Source of the DNA: Spirochaetota bacterium
GTDB lineage: Bacteria; Spirochaetota; Spirochaetia; Sphaerochaetales; Sphaerochaetaceae
Length of the DNA: 64,000 nucleotides
Direction: 5' to 3'
Assembly (NCBI GenBank): GCA_023401595.1
Contig: JAEXDQ010000048.1
Location: forward strand, 1 to 64,000
How positions within the stretch are numbered: position 1 is the first letter of the stretch; the number at the start of each line of letters is the position of its first letter. This document shows, in pieces, positions 26,283 to 34,891 of the stretch. The notes below the pieces were generated by a model. That model was given only the letters and a program-made list of their open reading frames with translations, searched no databases and was not told the origin of the DNA. A program made the position numbers and the translations under genes.

Positions 26283-26747
26283 ATGAAGATCGCTACCTGC
26301 GTCAAGGCGACGTTTTCAGTCATCGGCAAGGAGGGGTCGACCCTTGCGGGCGACGGTTTCATCCAACGGCTTTGGCAGGATGCGTATGCCCATTTCGATG
26401 AAATCTCGCATCTGGCAAAGAGGGATGAATCCGGCGATGTCGTAGGTATCTGGGGGGCCATGACCGATTTCAGCCGGTCGTTCCTTCCTTGGGAGGATGG
26501 CTTCAGCAAAGGGCTTTATCTTGCCGGGGTGGAGTCGCTGGACGATGCGTTCGCGCCGGACGGCTGGACCAAGTGGACGGTTCCGTCGTACGAGTACCTC
26601 TACGTGGTCAGCGAAGGCCCCCGCACGTTTTCGCTTATGCTCCAATACCTGTCGGACAACGGAATTGCCCTTGCCGGAGCCGTCCATGATTTCTCTTGTC
26701 CTGCGACTGATACGCGCTACATGTTCTTTCCGATACGGCGACTGTAG
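26283..26747 (+). CDS. GyrI-like small-molecule-binding protein
   Basis: A 154-residue stand-alone effector-binding domain of the GyrI/AraC-C type: KATFSVIGKEGSTLAGDGFI, VVGIWGAMTDFSRSF, YLAGVES and the WTVPSYEYLYV strand. Such proteins bind hydrophobic drugs or gyrase inhibitors. It has no DNA-binding domain. A GGGAGGA site lies before the ATG, 14 bases after the previous stop, so the two are likely co-transcribed. Confidence 0.75.
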   Translation: MKIATCVKATFSVIGKEGSTLAGDGFIQRLWQDAYAHFDEISHLAKRDESGDVVGIWGAMTDFSRSFLPWEDGFSKGLYLAGVESLDDAFAPDGWTKWTVPSYEYLYVVSEGPRTFSLMLQYLSDNGIALAGAVHDFSCPATDTRYMFFPIRRL

Positions 26748-26845
26748 GGGAGGCCGTGGCATCTTCCCGCGGCAGGCGACATGGCTGTCGGCTTGCCGTC
26801 CGTCAGCTCCGCACAACCATGCCTCCCGTAAGCGCCGCCGACAAC

Positions 26846-27760
26846 CTATCGGAGATTTCCGAAGGCGATGTCCAGCAGCTTCCAGAATTTCTCCGGTTCT
26901 GTTTTTTTCGCTACCAGAACCCCTCCGTTCTGGAGATAGGGACCTGCCACGGTCCTGCCGTAGGTATGGGTTCCCCGTAGTTCAATCAGCAGCTCCCGCC
27001 GCTCGCAGACGAACATGTCGGGATCGATCAGGTATGCGATGCAGCAGGGGTCATGCATGGCGGGGTAGTCGTGGCCGTGCTTGCGGCAGCTGGCCATGTA
27101 GTTGTCCATACTAGCGCAGAACATCTTCGCCGCTTTGCTCTGGAATTTTCTATATCCGTCCAGTCTTTCGTCGGTGAGCATCACCTGCAAGGTTACGTCG
27201 AGCCCCATCATCACTAGCTGAGCTTCGCTTGTACATACGATATGGGCCGCTTCGGGATCGGCATACACATTGAATTCAGCGGAATACGTGACGTTGCCTT
27301 CACCGGTCGAGCCACCCATGAACACGATCCGTTTCACCAGTTCAGCCACTTTCGGTTCTAGCCTGATCGCCATGGCGATATCGGTCAGCGGTCCCGTCGG
27401 GACCAACGTTATCTCATGCGGGTTCGCAAGGACTGTGTCGATGATGAACTGTACTCCGCTTCCTGCTTCCGCTTGCTTTTTCCTTGGGGGAAATACCGGC
27501 CCGTCGAAACCGGTCTTTCCATGGATATCTCCCGCCGTAATCTGCTCCCTGACGATGGGACGGTCCATACCGGCGAAAACCGGAGCGGCGATTCCCAGGC
27601 AGTCGCACACATTCAGTGTATTTTCCAGCGTCTTGCTTCTGACCTGATTGCCGGCGACCGCCACGACGCCCTCTATCACTATCTGGGGAGAACCCGCCGC
27701 CAGCACAAGTGCTACGGCGTCGTCGTGTCCGGTATCTACATCCAGTATGATTCGCTCCAT
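26846..27760 (-). CDS. Inosine-uridine-type nucleoside hydrolase
   Basis: A 304-residue hydrolase that splits ribonucleosides to base and ribose. The calcium-binding aspartate cluster is seen at the N-terminus (IILDVDTGHDDA), followed by GNQ, the TLVPTGPLTDIAMA and FMGGS segments and a late HDPCCIAYLIDP. An AGAGGTGA site precedes the ATG. It lies next to, and in the same direction as, the nucleobase permease at 28181, so the two may handle nucleosides and free bases together; however, a 420-base gap with repeats separates them. Confidence 0.9.
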   Translation of the reverse strand: MERIILDVDTGHDDAVALVLAAGSPQIVIEGVVAVAGNQVRSKTLENTLNVCDCLGIAAPVFAGMDRPIVREQITAGDIHGKTGFDGPVFPPRKKQAEAGSGVQFIIDTVLANPHEITLVPTGPLTDIAMAIRLEPKVAELVKRIVFMGGSTGEGNVTYSAEFNVYADPEAAHIVCTSEAQLVMMGLDVTLQVMLTDERLDGYRKFQSKAAKMFCASMDNYMASCRKHGHDYPAMHDPCCIAYLIDPDMFVCERRELLIELRGTHTYGRTVAGPYLQNGGVLVAKKTEPEKFWKLLDIAFGNLR

Positions 27761-28008
27761 CTTTCACCTCTCTTCATGTTCTAGGTTGCGTCGCTCTGCG
27801 CCCACTGTCCATCCGTGACACGCCATTGCCGGCCGTCGTGCCATATCTCACGCCCCTGCCGCGACCTCTGCAATCACCATATAGTACCCAACAACCTACC
27901 ATTGCGCTTTCCACAGACCCGCAACCCTGCAACTATCCTGTATCATACAGGGACTTTCTTCCGTTTGCCAGAGGGTGCCTCAACCAAAGAGCCACCTGCC
28001 CCAAGGGG
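27761..28008. other. Intergenic stretch before the composite repeat
   Basis: No gene recognised. It lies between the nucleoside hydrolase start and the first repeat unit at 28009 and should hold the hydrolase promoter. Confidence 0.4.
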
Positions 28009-28182
28009 TAGCCCTACGTTAGCCCAGGGGTAGCCCTACGTTAGCCACAAAGCGGTGTCGAAGTGATTGTTTGTCGCAGCCGGCACACTCGCTACCTGCC
28101 TTTTGTTTGACCCTGGAGCGACCACCGGTTGAGCCTGGAGTGACCACCGGTTGAGCCTGGAGTGAGCCTAGAGTGAGCCTTT
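28009..28182 (+). repeat. Composite 11-bp repeat element, copy 1
   Basis: Four TAGCC-type units (28009-28052: TAGCCCTACGT, TAGCCCAGGGG, TAGCCCTACGT, TAGCCACAAAG), then a core with GGTGTCGAAGTGATTGTTTG, a spacer, then seven TGAGCC-type units (28106-28182). The order, and the first three units almost exactly, match 58858-59132. The last unit ends on the stop codon of the permease gene read from the other strand. Confidence 0.9.
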
Positions 28183-29500
28183 AGTCCTTTTTGGGAAGGA
28201 CTATGTTCAGGATGACGGCGACCAGCGTTGCGATAACGACGGGGGATTTGCCGAAGATGATCAAGAACCATTCGGGGAAGGAGGCGAGGGCTTCAGTCGC
28301 CTGCGATATTCCCATCCCCAACGCCGCCGCCAGACCGACGATAGAGGTGTTGCGGTAGTTCATTGGCTGGGATACCACCAATTTCATACCCGTCATCGCT
28401 ATCGAAGCAAAAACGGAGATCGTGGCGCCTCCAAGGACGCATTGCGGGATGGTCGTCAGCAGTGCGGAGAATTTCGGTACGAGTCCCGCTACCAGCAAGA
28501 TCGCGGCGGCGAGGCCCAGCACGCATCGGTTCACTACTTTTGTAGTCGTGACGATACCGACGTTCTGGCTATAGGTCGCAGTAGGAAGACCGCCGATGAA
28601 CGAACCGAGGATATTGCCCACTCCATAGCCTATGATTCCCGCCTGAAGCTCCTGGTCCGAAGGCTCCCGGTCAAGCCCGCCTATGGTCGTCGCAGAGAAA
28701 TCACCGATGGCCTGTATCGAGTTGATCGCAAACAGGATACCTAGTGCGAAACAAGCTGAAATCTCAAACCGTATACCGAAATGGAGAAGGTGTGGGAGCT
28801 GGAACAATGACGCATCCGCGACAGGTGAAAAACTGATCATCCCAAAGAACAAAGACACGATATAACCGGCGATGATGCCGATCAGAATCGAAGCAAGCTT
28901 CCAGATGCCCTTGCCAAAATGGTTCAGGACCGTAACCACGGTCAACGTAAAAATCGCTATGCTCCAGTTCGGCCAACTGCCGTACCCCGGAGTGCCGACT
29001 CCGCCTGCCATATAGTTGATGGCTGTAGGGTAGAGTGACAGACCAATGGTAAATACGACGGTCCCAGTAATGAGCGGGGGAAAGAACCTCCGGAGTTTCT
29101 TGATGAATATACCCACGATGATGGCGACGATACCGCCTACGAGCTGCGCTCCGAATATCGAGGCTATGTCGAATCCCATCACAATCGCCTGCATACTCGA
29201 CAGATAGGCAAAACTGACTCCCATGATGACAGGAAGCCCTGAGCCAAGGAACTTCCCGATAGGAAACAGTTGCAGGAAAGTCGACAATGCGGCTATTACC
29301 AATGCCGCTTGAACAAGAATCACACTATCTTCCGGGGACAAATGCCCGACGCCGGAGATAATCAACGCAGGAGTGACGCAACCGACGATCATCGCCACGA
29401 CATGCTGAACAGCAAGAGGAATCGCCCGTTTGATACTAGGAATCCCGTCCAGGTCAAAAATGGATGCTCGGGGTTTATGTTCTGCTTTTGTCTTGTTCAT
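28181..29500 (-). CDS. NCS2-family nucleobase (xanthine/uracil-type) permease
   Basis: A 439-residue inner-membrane cation symporter with about 12-14 helices. Family segments: PLAVQHVVAMIVGCVTPALI, FPIGKFLGSGLPVIMGVSFA, and the NCS2 signature region NSIQAIGDFSATTIGGLDRE followed by GGLPTATYSQNVGIV. The signature and QNVG order favour the purine/xanthine branch, but the substrate is inference. A GAGGCGGTAG sequence precedes the ATG. The stop codon abuts the TGAGCC repeat array. No purine riboswitch was found in the leader. Confidence 0.88.
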   Translation of the reverse strand: MNKTKAEHKPRASIFDLDGIPSIKRAIPLAVQHVVAMIVGCVTPALIISGVGHLSPEDSVILVQAALVIAALSTFLQLFPIGKFLGSGLPVIMGVSFAYLSSMQAIVMGFDIASIFGAQLVGGIVAIIVGIFIKKLRRFFPPLITGTVVFTIGLSLYPTAINYMAGGVGTPGYGSWPNWSIAIFTLTVVTVLNHFGKGIWKLASILIGIIAGYIVSLFFGMISFSPVADASLFQLPHLLHFGIRFEISACFALGILFAINSIQAIGDFSATTIGGLDREPSDQELQAGIIGYGVGNILGSFIGGLPTATYSQNVGIVTTTKVVNRCVLGLAAAILLVAGLVPKFSALLTTIPQCVLGGATISVFASIAMTGMKLVVSQPMNYRNTSIVGLAAALGMGISQATEALASFPEWFLIIFGKSPVVIATLVAVILNIVLPKKD

Positions 29501-29968
29501 CGACTACCGCCTCAGGCTTTGTTGCAATTTGTTGCTTTATGTCTAGTTTACGTCATAATCACAAATTCGCAACAACAATTTGTGGAAAAGATAAATCTAT
29601 AGCGAAAACTTGCGTTACATCATCATCCATACATATTCCAGTACCGAATTCCCGTTCATAGCAATTATTGCAATCTTACGCCGCCCGATCGATGGAGCGC
29701 CGTCGGTTTCCGCCGGGAATTAAGAGCGCGATGAGGCGGCGAGACGCCAGCGAAAGGGGATTGGGTATCAAAAGGACCGAAACTCTGTCACGATGTTACC
29801 AAGGATGCATAAGACAGAAAGGCGCCCTTGACGACCGTAGCAAAGTATTTGACTTGCCTAATTCGATTCCATGGGAGATATTTGTAGTACGGAGAGTTGC
29901 ATGAAGCGTCATGGCGCGCCCCTGTGGATTCCAATCAGGGGGCCGACCCTCCGGCTAGGAGCAGGACT
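29501..29968. other. Intergenic stretch between divergent permease and msrA
   Basis: No gene recognised. Near the permease start there are related sequences in opposite orientation (TTGTTGCAATTTGTTGC at 29519 and GCAACAACAATTTG at 29569), which could be a regulator site. An open frame at 29668-29904 has no family features. Confidence 0.4.
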
Positions 29969-30493
29969 ATGAATAGGGCGGAGATTTATTTTGCGGGCGG
30001 TTGTTTCTGGGGCCTTGAGAAATATTTTCAACAGATCCACGGAATTCTCTCCACAGACGTCGGTTATGCCAACGGGACGATCGAGGCCCCTTCCTACAAG
30101 GAGGTCTGTACCGGTACCACAGGCTTCGCCGAGACGGTCCATGTAGTATATGATCGTGATCTTGCTCCATTACCTTTCCTGCTGAGGTTGTTTTTCAAAG
30201 CGATCGACCCGACCAGCTTGAACCGTCAGGGAGGAGATGCTGGGAGTCAGTACCGTACAGGTGTGTTCTATGTCGATGCCCATGACCGATCAACCATTCG
30301 TGACGCCTTGGTAGAACTGTCCCGTTCATATGAGGCCCCCATAGTCGTCGAATGCCTGCCTTTGTCCAACTACTATTCGGCGGAAGAATACCACCAAAGA
30401 TATTTGGACAAGAATCCCGGAGGGTATTGCCATCTTGGTTCCGCGGATTTTGCCTTCGCCAGGACTGCCGTCCCTTATTCTCAGGAGCGATAG
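29969..30493 (+). CDS. msrA: Peptide methionine sulfoxide reductase A
   Basis: A 174-residue reductase of methionine-S-sulfoxide. The catalytic motif GGCFWG (Cys12) lies at the N-terminus, followed by VGYANGT, SYKEVCTGTTGFAETVHV and the DAGSQYRTGVFY segment. Start at 29969 is set by AGGAGCAGG and by the family N-terminus; the frame is open from 29897. The msrB gene starts 1 base after its stop, so the pair is one operon. Confidence 0.95.
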   Translation: MNRAEIYFAGGCFWGLEKYFQQIHGILSTDVGYANGTIEAPSYKEVCTGTTGFAETVHVVYDRDLAPLPFLLRLFFKAIDPTSLNRQGGDAGSQYRTGVFYVDAHDRSTIRDALVELSRSYEAPIVVECLPLSNYYSAEEYHQRYLDKNPGGYCHLGSADFAFARTAVPYSQER

Positions 30494-30494
30494 G

Positions 30495-30950
30495 ATGAAA
30501 ACGCACAAAACGACTGACAGGCCGGATAAAGAAGAACTGCGGAGCCGTCTTACTCCGATGCAGTATGCCGTGACGCAGGAAAATGCGACAGAACCGCCGT
30601 TTCGGAACGAGTATTGGGATAATGGACGTCCCGGACTCTATGTCGATATCACGACGGGGACGCCCTTGTTCGTGTCTTCGGATAAGTTCGAATCGGGTTG
30701 CGGGTGGCCCAGCTTCACCCGTCCGATAACTCCCTCCGCGGTGAAGGAGCAGGCGGATCTCTCCCATGGAATGCGCCGTACGGAAATTCGAAGCGCCGTG
30801 GGCGACGCCCATCTGGGACATGTATTTCCTGATGGGCCGGCCGAAGAGGGCGGCCTTCGCTACTGCATCAACAGTGCGGCATTGCGATTCGTTCCTGTAG
30901 AAAAAATGGAAGAGGAGGGCTACGGAGAGTATCTGCCGCTATGTAATTGA
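30495..30950 (+). CDS. msrB: Peptide methionine sulfoxide reductase B
   Basis: A 151-residue reductase of methionine-R-sulfoxide. Motifs: LTPMQYAVTQENATEPPF, SGCGWPSF, DAHLGHVFPDGP and the catalytic RYCINSAALRF (Cys124). The two CxxC zinc pairs of form-II MsrB are not present. It complements msrA, encoded just upstream, and together they repair both sulfoxide forms. In many bacteria the two are fused; here they are separate. Confidence 0.95.
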   Translation: MKTHKTTDRPDKEELRSRLTPMQYAVTQENATEPPFRNEYWDNGRPGLYVDITTGTPLFVSSDKFESGCGWPSFTRPITPSAVKEQADLSHGMRRTEIRSAVGDAHLGHVFPDGPAEEGGLRYCINSAALRFVPVEKMEEEGYGEYLPLCN

Positions 30951-31101
30951 CCGTACGGGTAGGTTGCTCATGGAGTATTCCAAGGTATACACACCTGCGT
31001 GTTTTCACACGAAGAGATCCTTGAACGCTGGGGCCGATTTCCGGTCTGTGAACTGGACGGAGTAAAGGTTTGAGGTTTTCCCTATCCGGGCGCCGGGGCC
31101 G

Positions 31102-31584
31102 TCATGATTGCGCTAGGGTAAGCAGTTCTTCTCCGGTGAGCCTGTAGAGCGTCCAGTCCTCCATGGGGCGAGCGCCCAAAGAGCGATAGAAGTCTATGCT
31201 TGGCCGATTCCAGTCAAGACAGTTCCATTCCAGCCTGCCGCAGCCTCGTTCGACGGTTATCCGTGCGAGTTCCCGTAGCAACGCTTTACCACAGCCTGTT
31301 CCTCGCGCTTCCTTCCTGACGTACAGATCTTCCAGATAGATTCCCGCTTTTCCGAGGAATGTCGAGAAATTATGGAAGAACAAAGCGAATCCGACAGGTT
31401 TCCCATGTCGCAACGCCAGCAATACCTCCGCTTTGTGTTGATCGAACAGCCAGTAGCGCAGGGATTCTTCTGTAGCGACCACCTGATCCAGCATGTGCTC
31501 ATAATCGGCTAGTTCCCGTATGAACGCAAGTATGGTCGGTATGTCGTCGATAGTCGCTATTTTCAGTTCCGGCTCCGTCGTCAT
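31102..31584 (-). CDS. GNAT acetyltransferase, diamine/spermidine-type
   Basis: A 160-residue acetyltransferase resembling the SAT1-like branch: IATIDDIPTILAFIRELADY, YLEDLYVRKEARGTGCGKAL and LEWNCLDWNRPSIDFYRSLG. Polyamine or amino-acid N-acetylation is likely from the family. The start is uncertain: the ATG at 31584 gives the family N-terminus, but the frame is open to a TTG at 31659, and no strong ribosome binding site is seen for either. Confidence 0.82.
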   Translation of the reverse strand: MTTEPELKIATIDDIPTILAFIRELADYEHMLDQVVATEESLRYWLFDQHKAEVLLALRHGKPVGFALFFHNFSTFLGKAGIYLEDLYVRKEARGTGCGKALLRELARITVERGCGRLEWNCLDWNRPSIDFYRSLGARPMEDWTLYRLTGEELLTLAQS

Positions 31585-31689
31585 AGGACGATTCACACCA
31601 GAGGTTTCGTTTGATGAATACATGTGGTCGATATTACCAGAAATGGTCTGGTTGACCAACCCGACTTGGATTTTTTTTCAGAAAACGCG

Positions 31690-31718
31690 GAAAAAACAAC
31701 CTGTTTGCGGTTGTTTCC
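31690..31718. promoter_or_regulatory. Inverted repeat upstream of the sigma-54-type promoter
   Basis: AACAACC at 31695-31701 and GGTTGTT at 31709-31715 around a 7-base centre, with outer GGAAA/TTTCC also related. Placed about 20-45 bases upstream of the -24 element, it could be an activator site or a weak terminator. Confidence 0.4.
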
Positions 31719-31733
31719 AGTTTTTGTTGATTT

Positions 31734-31749
31734 TGGCATGGTGTTTGCA
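31734..31749 (+). promoter_or_regulatory. Sigma-54-type (-24/-12) promoter
   Basis: TGGCATGGTGTTTGCA fits the RpoN consensus TGGCAY-R-N4-TTGCA at every defined base, with the GG and GC doublets 10 bases apart. It lies 65 bases before the S41 lipoprotein gene. Confidence 0.6.
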
Positions 31750-31814
31750 CACTGTTCCTACGAAATGGTGGCGACAACAGCCACTGAAACATTTTTCAAT
31801 TCTGCGGAGGAATC

Positions 31815-33119
31815 ATGAAACAACACTTTATCCTGGCTGTGTGCCTGCTTTTGTCACTGTGTGGTATGGCCTGTACCTCGACTTTGGAATCCCGTACCGG
31901 GAAACCTGATGTCGTGGAGTCCGCCGAGGACGTCTCAAGACACGTTGAACGCCTGGCCGATCTCGACTATCTCTGCGAGAACCTCGCCATCCTGCATCCT
32001 GACATGTACCGAAATACGACTCCGGCAGACATTGAGGCGAAGCGGCAGGAGATCATCGCCAAGATGGATGACATGGACGATTTTTCGTTTGCGATTGAAC
32101 TCCAGACCCTTGTCGCGATGCTGGGGGACTCCCATACGACGATCAATATAGGCAATCTGGTCGATGACGACATGCGGATGCTTCCGATCCGGCTGAAACG
32201 TTTTGAAGGCCGCTGGATACTCAGCACCGTCCCCGCGGAACTGGAACGATACCTTGGCTACGAGCTTACGATGCTCAACGGGCGCTCGATGCAAGACGTA
32301 TATCAGGCTCTTGCGCCGTTCATCAGCCACGACAATGAGGTAAAGCTCGGACGACAGTTTCTTTCCAGCTTCTATATCGTTCCGATCCTTGGCCATTTCG
32401 GTATCGTCGGCGATGAATCATCGGTTCCTCTGACGCTTTGCTCCCCGTCGGGGGAGCGCGAAATCGTCTCTGTTCCCGTCATCGCCGCAAAGGATACGCA
32501 ATCATATAGCTTCAGCATGCTGTCGAAACAGCGCATGTCGATACCGGTCACAGAATGGGATCGTTCGCGCAACTACAAGGCGTTCGGTCTGGATGATGAT
32601 ACGCTGTACGTCCAGTACAATGTCTGCCAGGAGGACAAGGACCTGCCGATGGAGGCGTTCGTCACACAACTTGATCAGATGATGGAGGCCGGAAGCTATG
32701 GGAAAATCATCATCGACATGCGCAACAATGGAGGCGGAAGCGACGGCGGTCCTTTGATTTCGTGGGTGGGAGACCGTTTGGCGGACGGTAGGAAGGTATA
32801 TACGCTGATTGGAGAGACGACCTTTTCCGCCGCTGTGAACAACGGCGTGCTGTTGCAGATGGCTGGAAGCGTCCTGGTCGGAACTCCTACCAGCGGAAAC
32901 GTGAACCACTTCGGCTCCACGAATGCGTTCAAACTGCCTAACCTGCCGGTACAGGTCCGGTATTCGACGAAATATATGGATCTTGCCGAATATTTCGGTG
33001 TCGCCGACCGGTATGGGGATTCCCCGTTGATTCCCGATATCACAGTCGAACAAACCTTGTCCGATTATCTGTCAGGAATCGATACCACCGTAGAACATGT
33101 GCTTGCTTTGGATGAATGA
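31815..33119 (+). CDS. S41-family peptidase-like lipoprotein
   Basis: A 434-residue exported protein. The signal MKQHFILAVCLLLSLCGMAC ends in a lipobox Cys20. The N-terminal part resembles the S41 helper domain (LGDSHTTINIGN); the C-terminal part has the S41 core MRNNGGGSDGGPLISWVGD and GETTFSAAVNNG, with Ser338 the likely nucleophile. No PDZ domain is clear. It is probably anchored in a membrane facing the periplasm. Its sigma-54-type promoter suggests an activator-dependent condition. Confidence 0.85.
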   Translation: MKQHFILAVCLLLSLCGMACTSTLESRTGKPDVVESAEDVSRHVERLADLDYLCENLAILHPDMYRNTTPADIEAKRQEIIAKMDDMDDFSFAIELQTLVAMLGDSHTTINIGNLVDDDMRMLPIRLKRFEGRWILSTVPAELERYLGYELTMLNGRSMQDVYQALAPFISHDNEVKLGRQFLSSFYIVPILGHFGIVGDESSVPLTLCSPSGEREIVSVPVIAAKDTQSYSFSMLSKQRMSIPVTEWDRSRNYKAFGLDDDTLYVQYNVCQEDKDLPMEAFVTQLDQMMEAGSYGKIIIDMRNNGGGSDGGPLISWVGDRLADGRKVYTLIGETTFSAAVNNGVLLQMAGSVLVGTPTSGNVNHFGSTNAFKLPNLPVQVRYSTKYMDLAEYFGVADRYGDSPLIPDITVEQTLSDYLSGIDTTVEHVLALDE

Positions 33120-33167
33120 CGCTGGGATACCGACGGAGATATCATGTTTCCTTGTGGACATGACTGA

Positions 33168-33196
33168 GGGAGGGCGCAAAACGTCCCCCCTTTTTG
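33168..33196 (+). terminator. Rho-independent terminator
   Basis: GGGAGGGCG pairs with CGTCCCCCC (one mismatch, one G-U) around a short A-rich loop, followed by TTTTT. It ends the S41 gene transcript. Confidence 0.85.
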
Positions 33197-33304
33197 TATG
33201 AACGGGGTTGTCTAATCGGTCCAGAGAATGTACTCTTAATATGCGGTATCGCGAGCCCCGCAAGCCAGGGGAATCGTGGTATCCGGGGTGGAACGGAGGA
33301 AACG

Positions 33305-34081
33305 GTGGTCGGCTTTTTTTTCAAGAAGGCTTTTTTTGACGGTTGGGACAATCTGATTGGTCTGGTTGTATTGAATCTCGGATATCTGGTTGTGCTGGCG
33401 GGATTGTACGGCGCCATGACAGTTGCGTCGATGAATTCGTGGCTCGGAATTCTGTGCGTCATCGCCGTTATCGCTGTATATTCACTATACACCGGAGCTG
33501 TAGCGTACCAGTGCCATGCGTATTCCAACTATACGCGGGGCGGATGGAGCGGGTTCAAGGAAGGCATGGTCCGGATGTGGCGGCATAGCATGGTTTACTT
33601 TGCGTTGTCGGCTTTGGTGTTCCTCCTGATCATGTTCGTCATTCCGTTCTATTTCTCCTACAACAACATGATTGGTTTTATCCTGTCAATCATCCTGTTC
33701 TGGGTATTCCTCGCCATTTTGCTTGCGTTGATGTATTTCTTTCCGCTGGCTTGCATGATGCCCGGCGACCGGCCTGTAAAGACGCTGAAGAAGTCCTTCA
33801 TGGTTGTAGCAGACAATCTATGGTTCTCGGTTTTCCTTGGTATCTATACCATTGTATGTTTCATCCTCACCGTCGTTGTCGCCGGTCTGATTCCCGGTGT
33901 CGCCGGCATCACCATGGCGCAGATGGACGCGATGAAGCTGCTGATGTTCAAGTATGATTATTTTGAGGCCAATCCGGAAGCCCCTCGGAAACATCTTCCG
34001 TGGGAAGAGCTGCTGTTTGACGAGAGGGAGAAGGTCGGGCACCGTTCGCTACGCAACATGATTTTCCCGTGGAAAGATTAA
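33305..34081 (+). CDS. Polytopic membrane protein, unknown function
   Basis: A 258-residue protein with about five to six hydrophobic segments and a charged C-terminal tail (KHLPWEELLFDEREKVGHRS ending MIFPWKD). The start is taken as GTG at 33305, after GGAGGAAAC; the upstream open frame does not look like this protein. I recall similar tails in uncharacterised spirochaete membrane proteins but cannot name a family. It precedes the CYTH gene on the same strand. Confidence 0.65.
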   Translation: MVGFFFKKAFFDGWDNLIGLVVLNLGYLVVLAGLYGAMTVASMNSWLGILCVIAVIAVYSLYTGAVAYQCHAYSNYTRGGWSGFKEGMVRMWRHSMVYFALSALVFLLIMFVIPFYFSYNNMIGFILSIILFWVFLAILLALMYFFPLACMMPGDRPVKTLKKSFMVVADNLWFSVFLGIYTIVCFILTVVVAGLIPGVAGITMAQMDAMKLLMFKYDYFEANPEAPRKHLPWEELLFDEREKVGHRSLRNMIFPWKD

Positions 34082-34155
34082 GCGTGCGTAGGCCGTCTTT
34101 GGCTGTTGAGGCCCTATCGGACTATCTGTCATAGCGGAGCGGGAGGCAGGTATTC

Positions 34156-34743
34156 ATGGGTTGTGAAGTCGAGCTAAAAGCTCATATAGACGATTATCGG
34201 AAACTCCGTTCCATGATCGTTTCCTTGCAGGGGCTGTCAGAAGGCGTCAGCGAAAATAAATCCGACATCTACTGGTCCCTGCCTGGCGGACGTCCTTTGT
34301 TTCGCGTCCGTGAAGAATCGACCGGCCCTGTAGACGGGAAGCCTGATACAGGCGCTCTGTTGTTTACCCGCAAGGACAAGCAGCTGCAAGGGGCTATCGA
34401 AGTCAATCATGAAATAGAGTTCTCCGCATCCTTGTCGGACGCCCGGAAGGTATTTGAATTCTGCGAGTCTCTTGGTTACATCGTCTATGTCCGCAAGGAG
34501 AAGACCGGCTGGGCCTGGTCCTACACCCCTTGTGACGCTTCTGCTCAGAACGTCCATATCGAACTTATCGAAGTCGTTTCCCTGGGATGGTTTCTGGAAA
34601 TGGAATGTGTACTGGACGATGGCGCGTCCGCTGAACAGATTCAGACGGCCCGGACGACCTTGCTTGCCTTGCTCGACGAGCTGCGGGTACCGCGTACCGC
34701 TATCGAAGAACGCTATTACATGGATATGCTGTTGTCTCGCTGA
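34156..34743 (+). CDS. CYTH-domain protein (class IV adenylate cyclase-like)
   Basis: A 195-residue protein of the CYTH superfamily, whose members process triphosphate substrates in a beta tunnel. The ExExK signature is at the N-terminus (CEVELKAHI), and alternating charged strands follow (LFRVREES, LLFTRKDKQ, YIVYVRKEKTGW, VHIELIEV, LEMECV, EERYYMDMLL). CyaB-type cyclase and triphosphatase activities are both possible. GGGAGGC precedes the ATG. Confidence 0.85.
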   Translation: MGCEVELKAHIDDYRKLRSMIVSLQGLSEGVSENKSDIYWSLPGGRPLFRVREESTGPVDGKPDTGALLFTRKDKQLQGAIEVNHEIEFSASLSDARKVFEFCESLGYIVYVRKEKTGWAWSYTPCDASAQNVHIELIEVVSLGWFLEMECVLDDGASAEQIQTARTTLLALLDELRVPRTAIEERYYMDMLLSR

Positions 34744-34825
34744 ACAAGGTGCGGATTGTTTTCGCCGCCATTCACGCCGTCGTTGCCGCCGGCGGCTGTT
34801 TGCCTACCGCCATGGACTGGTATGA

Positions 34826-34864
34826 AAGAACCGGCATACCTGCAATCGCCTGTATGCCGGTCTT
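34826..34864. terminator. Bidirectional terminator between convergent genes
   Basis: AAGAACCGGCATAC and GTATGCCGGTCTT form a long stem between the CYTH gene and the acetyltransferase on the other strand. Confidence 0.75.
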
Positions 34865-34891
34865 CCGTCTTGCCCTGGCGTGAGTCTCGTG

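Noticed and set aside
29501..29968. Purine riboswitch in front of the nucleobase permease
   Set aside because: The conserved purine aptamer pattern was looked for on the minus strand and not found.
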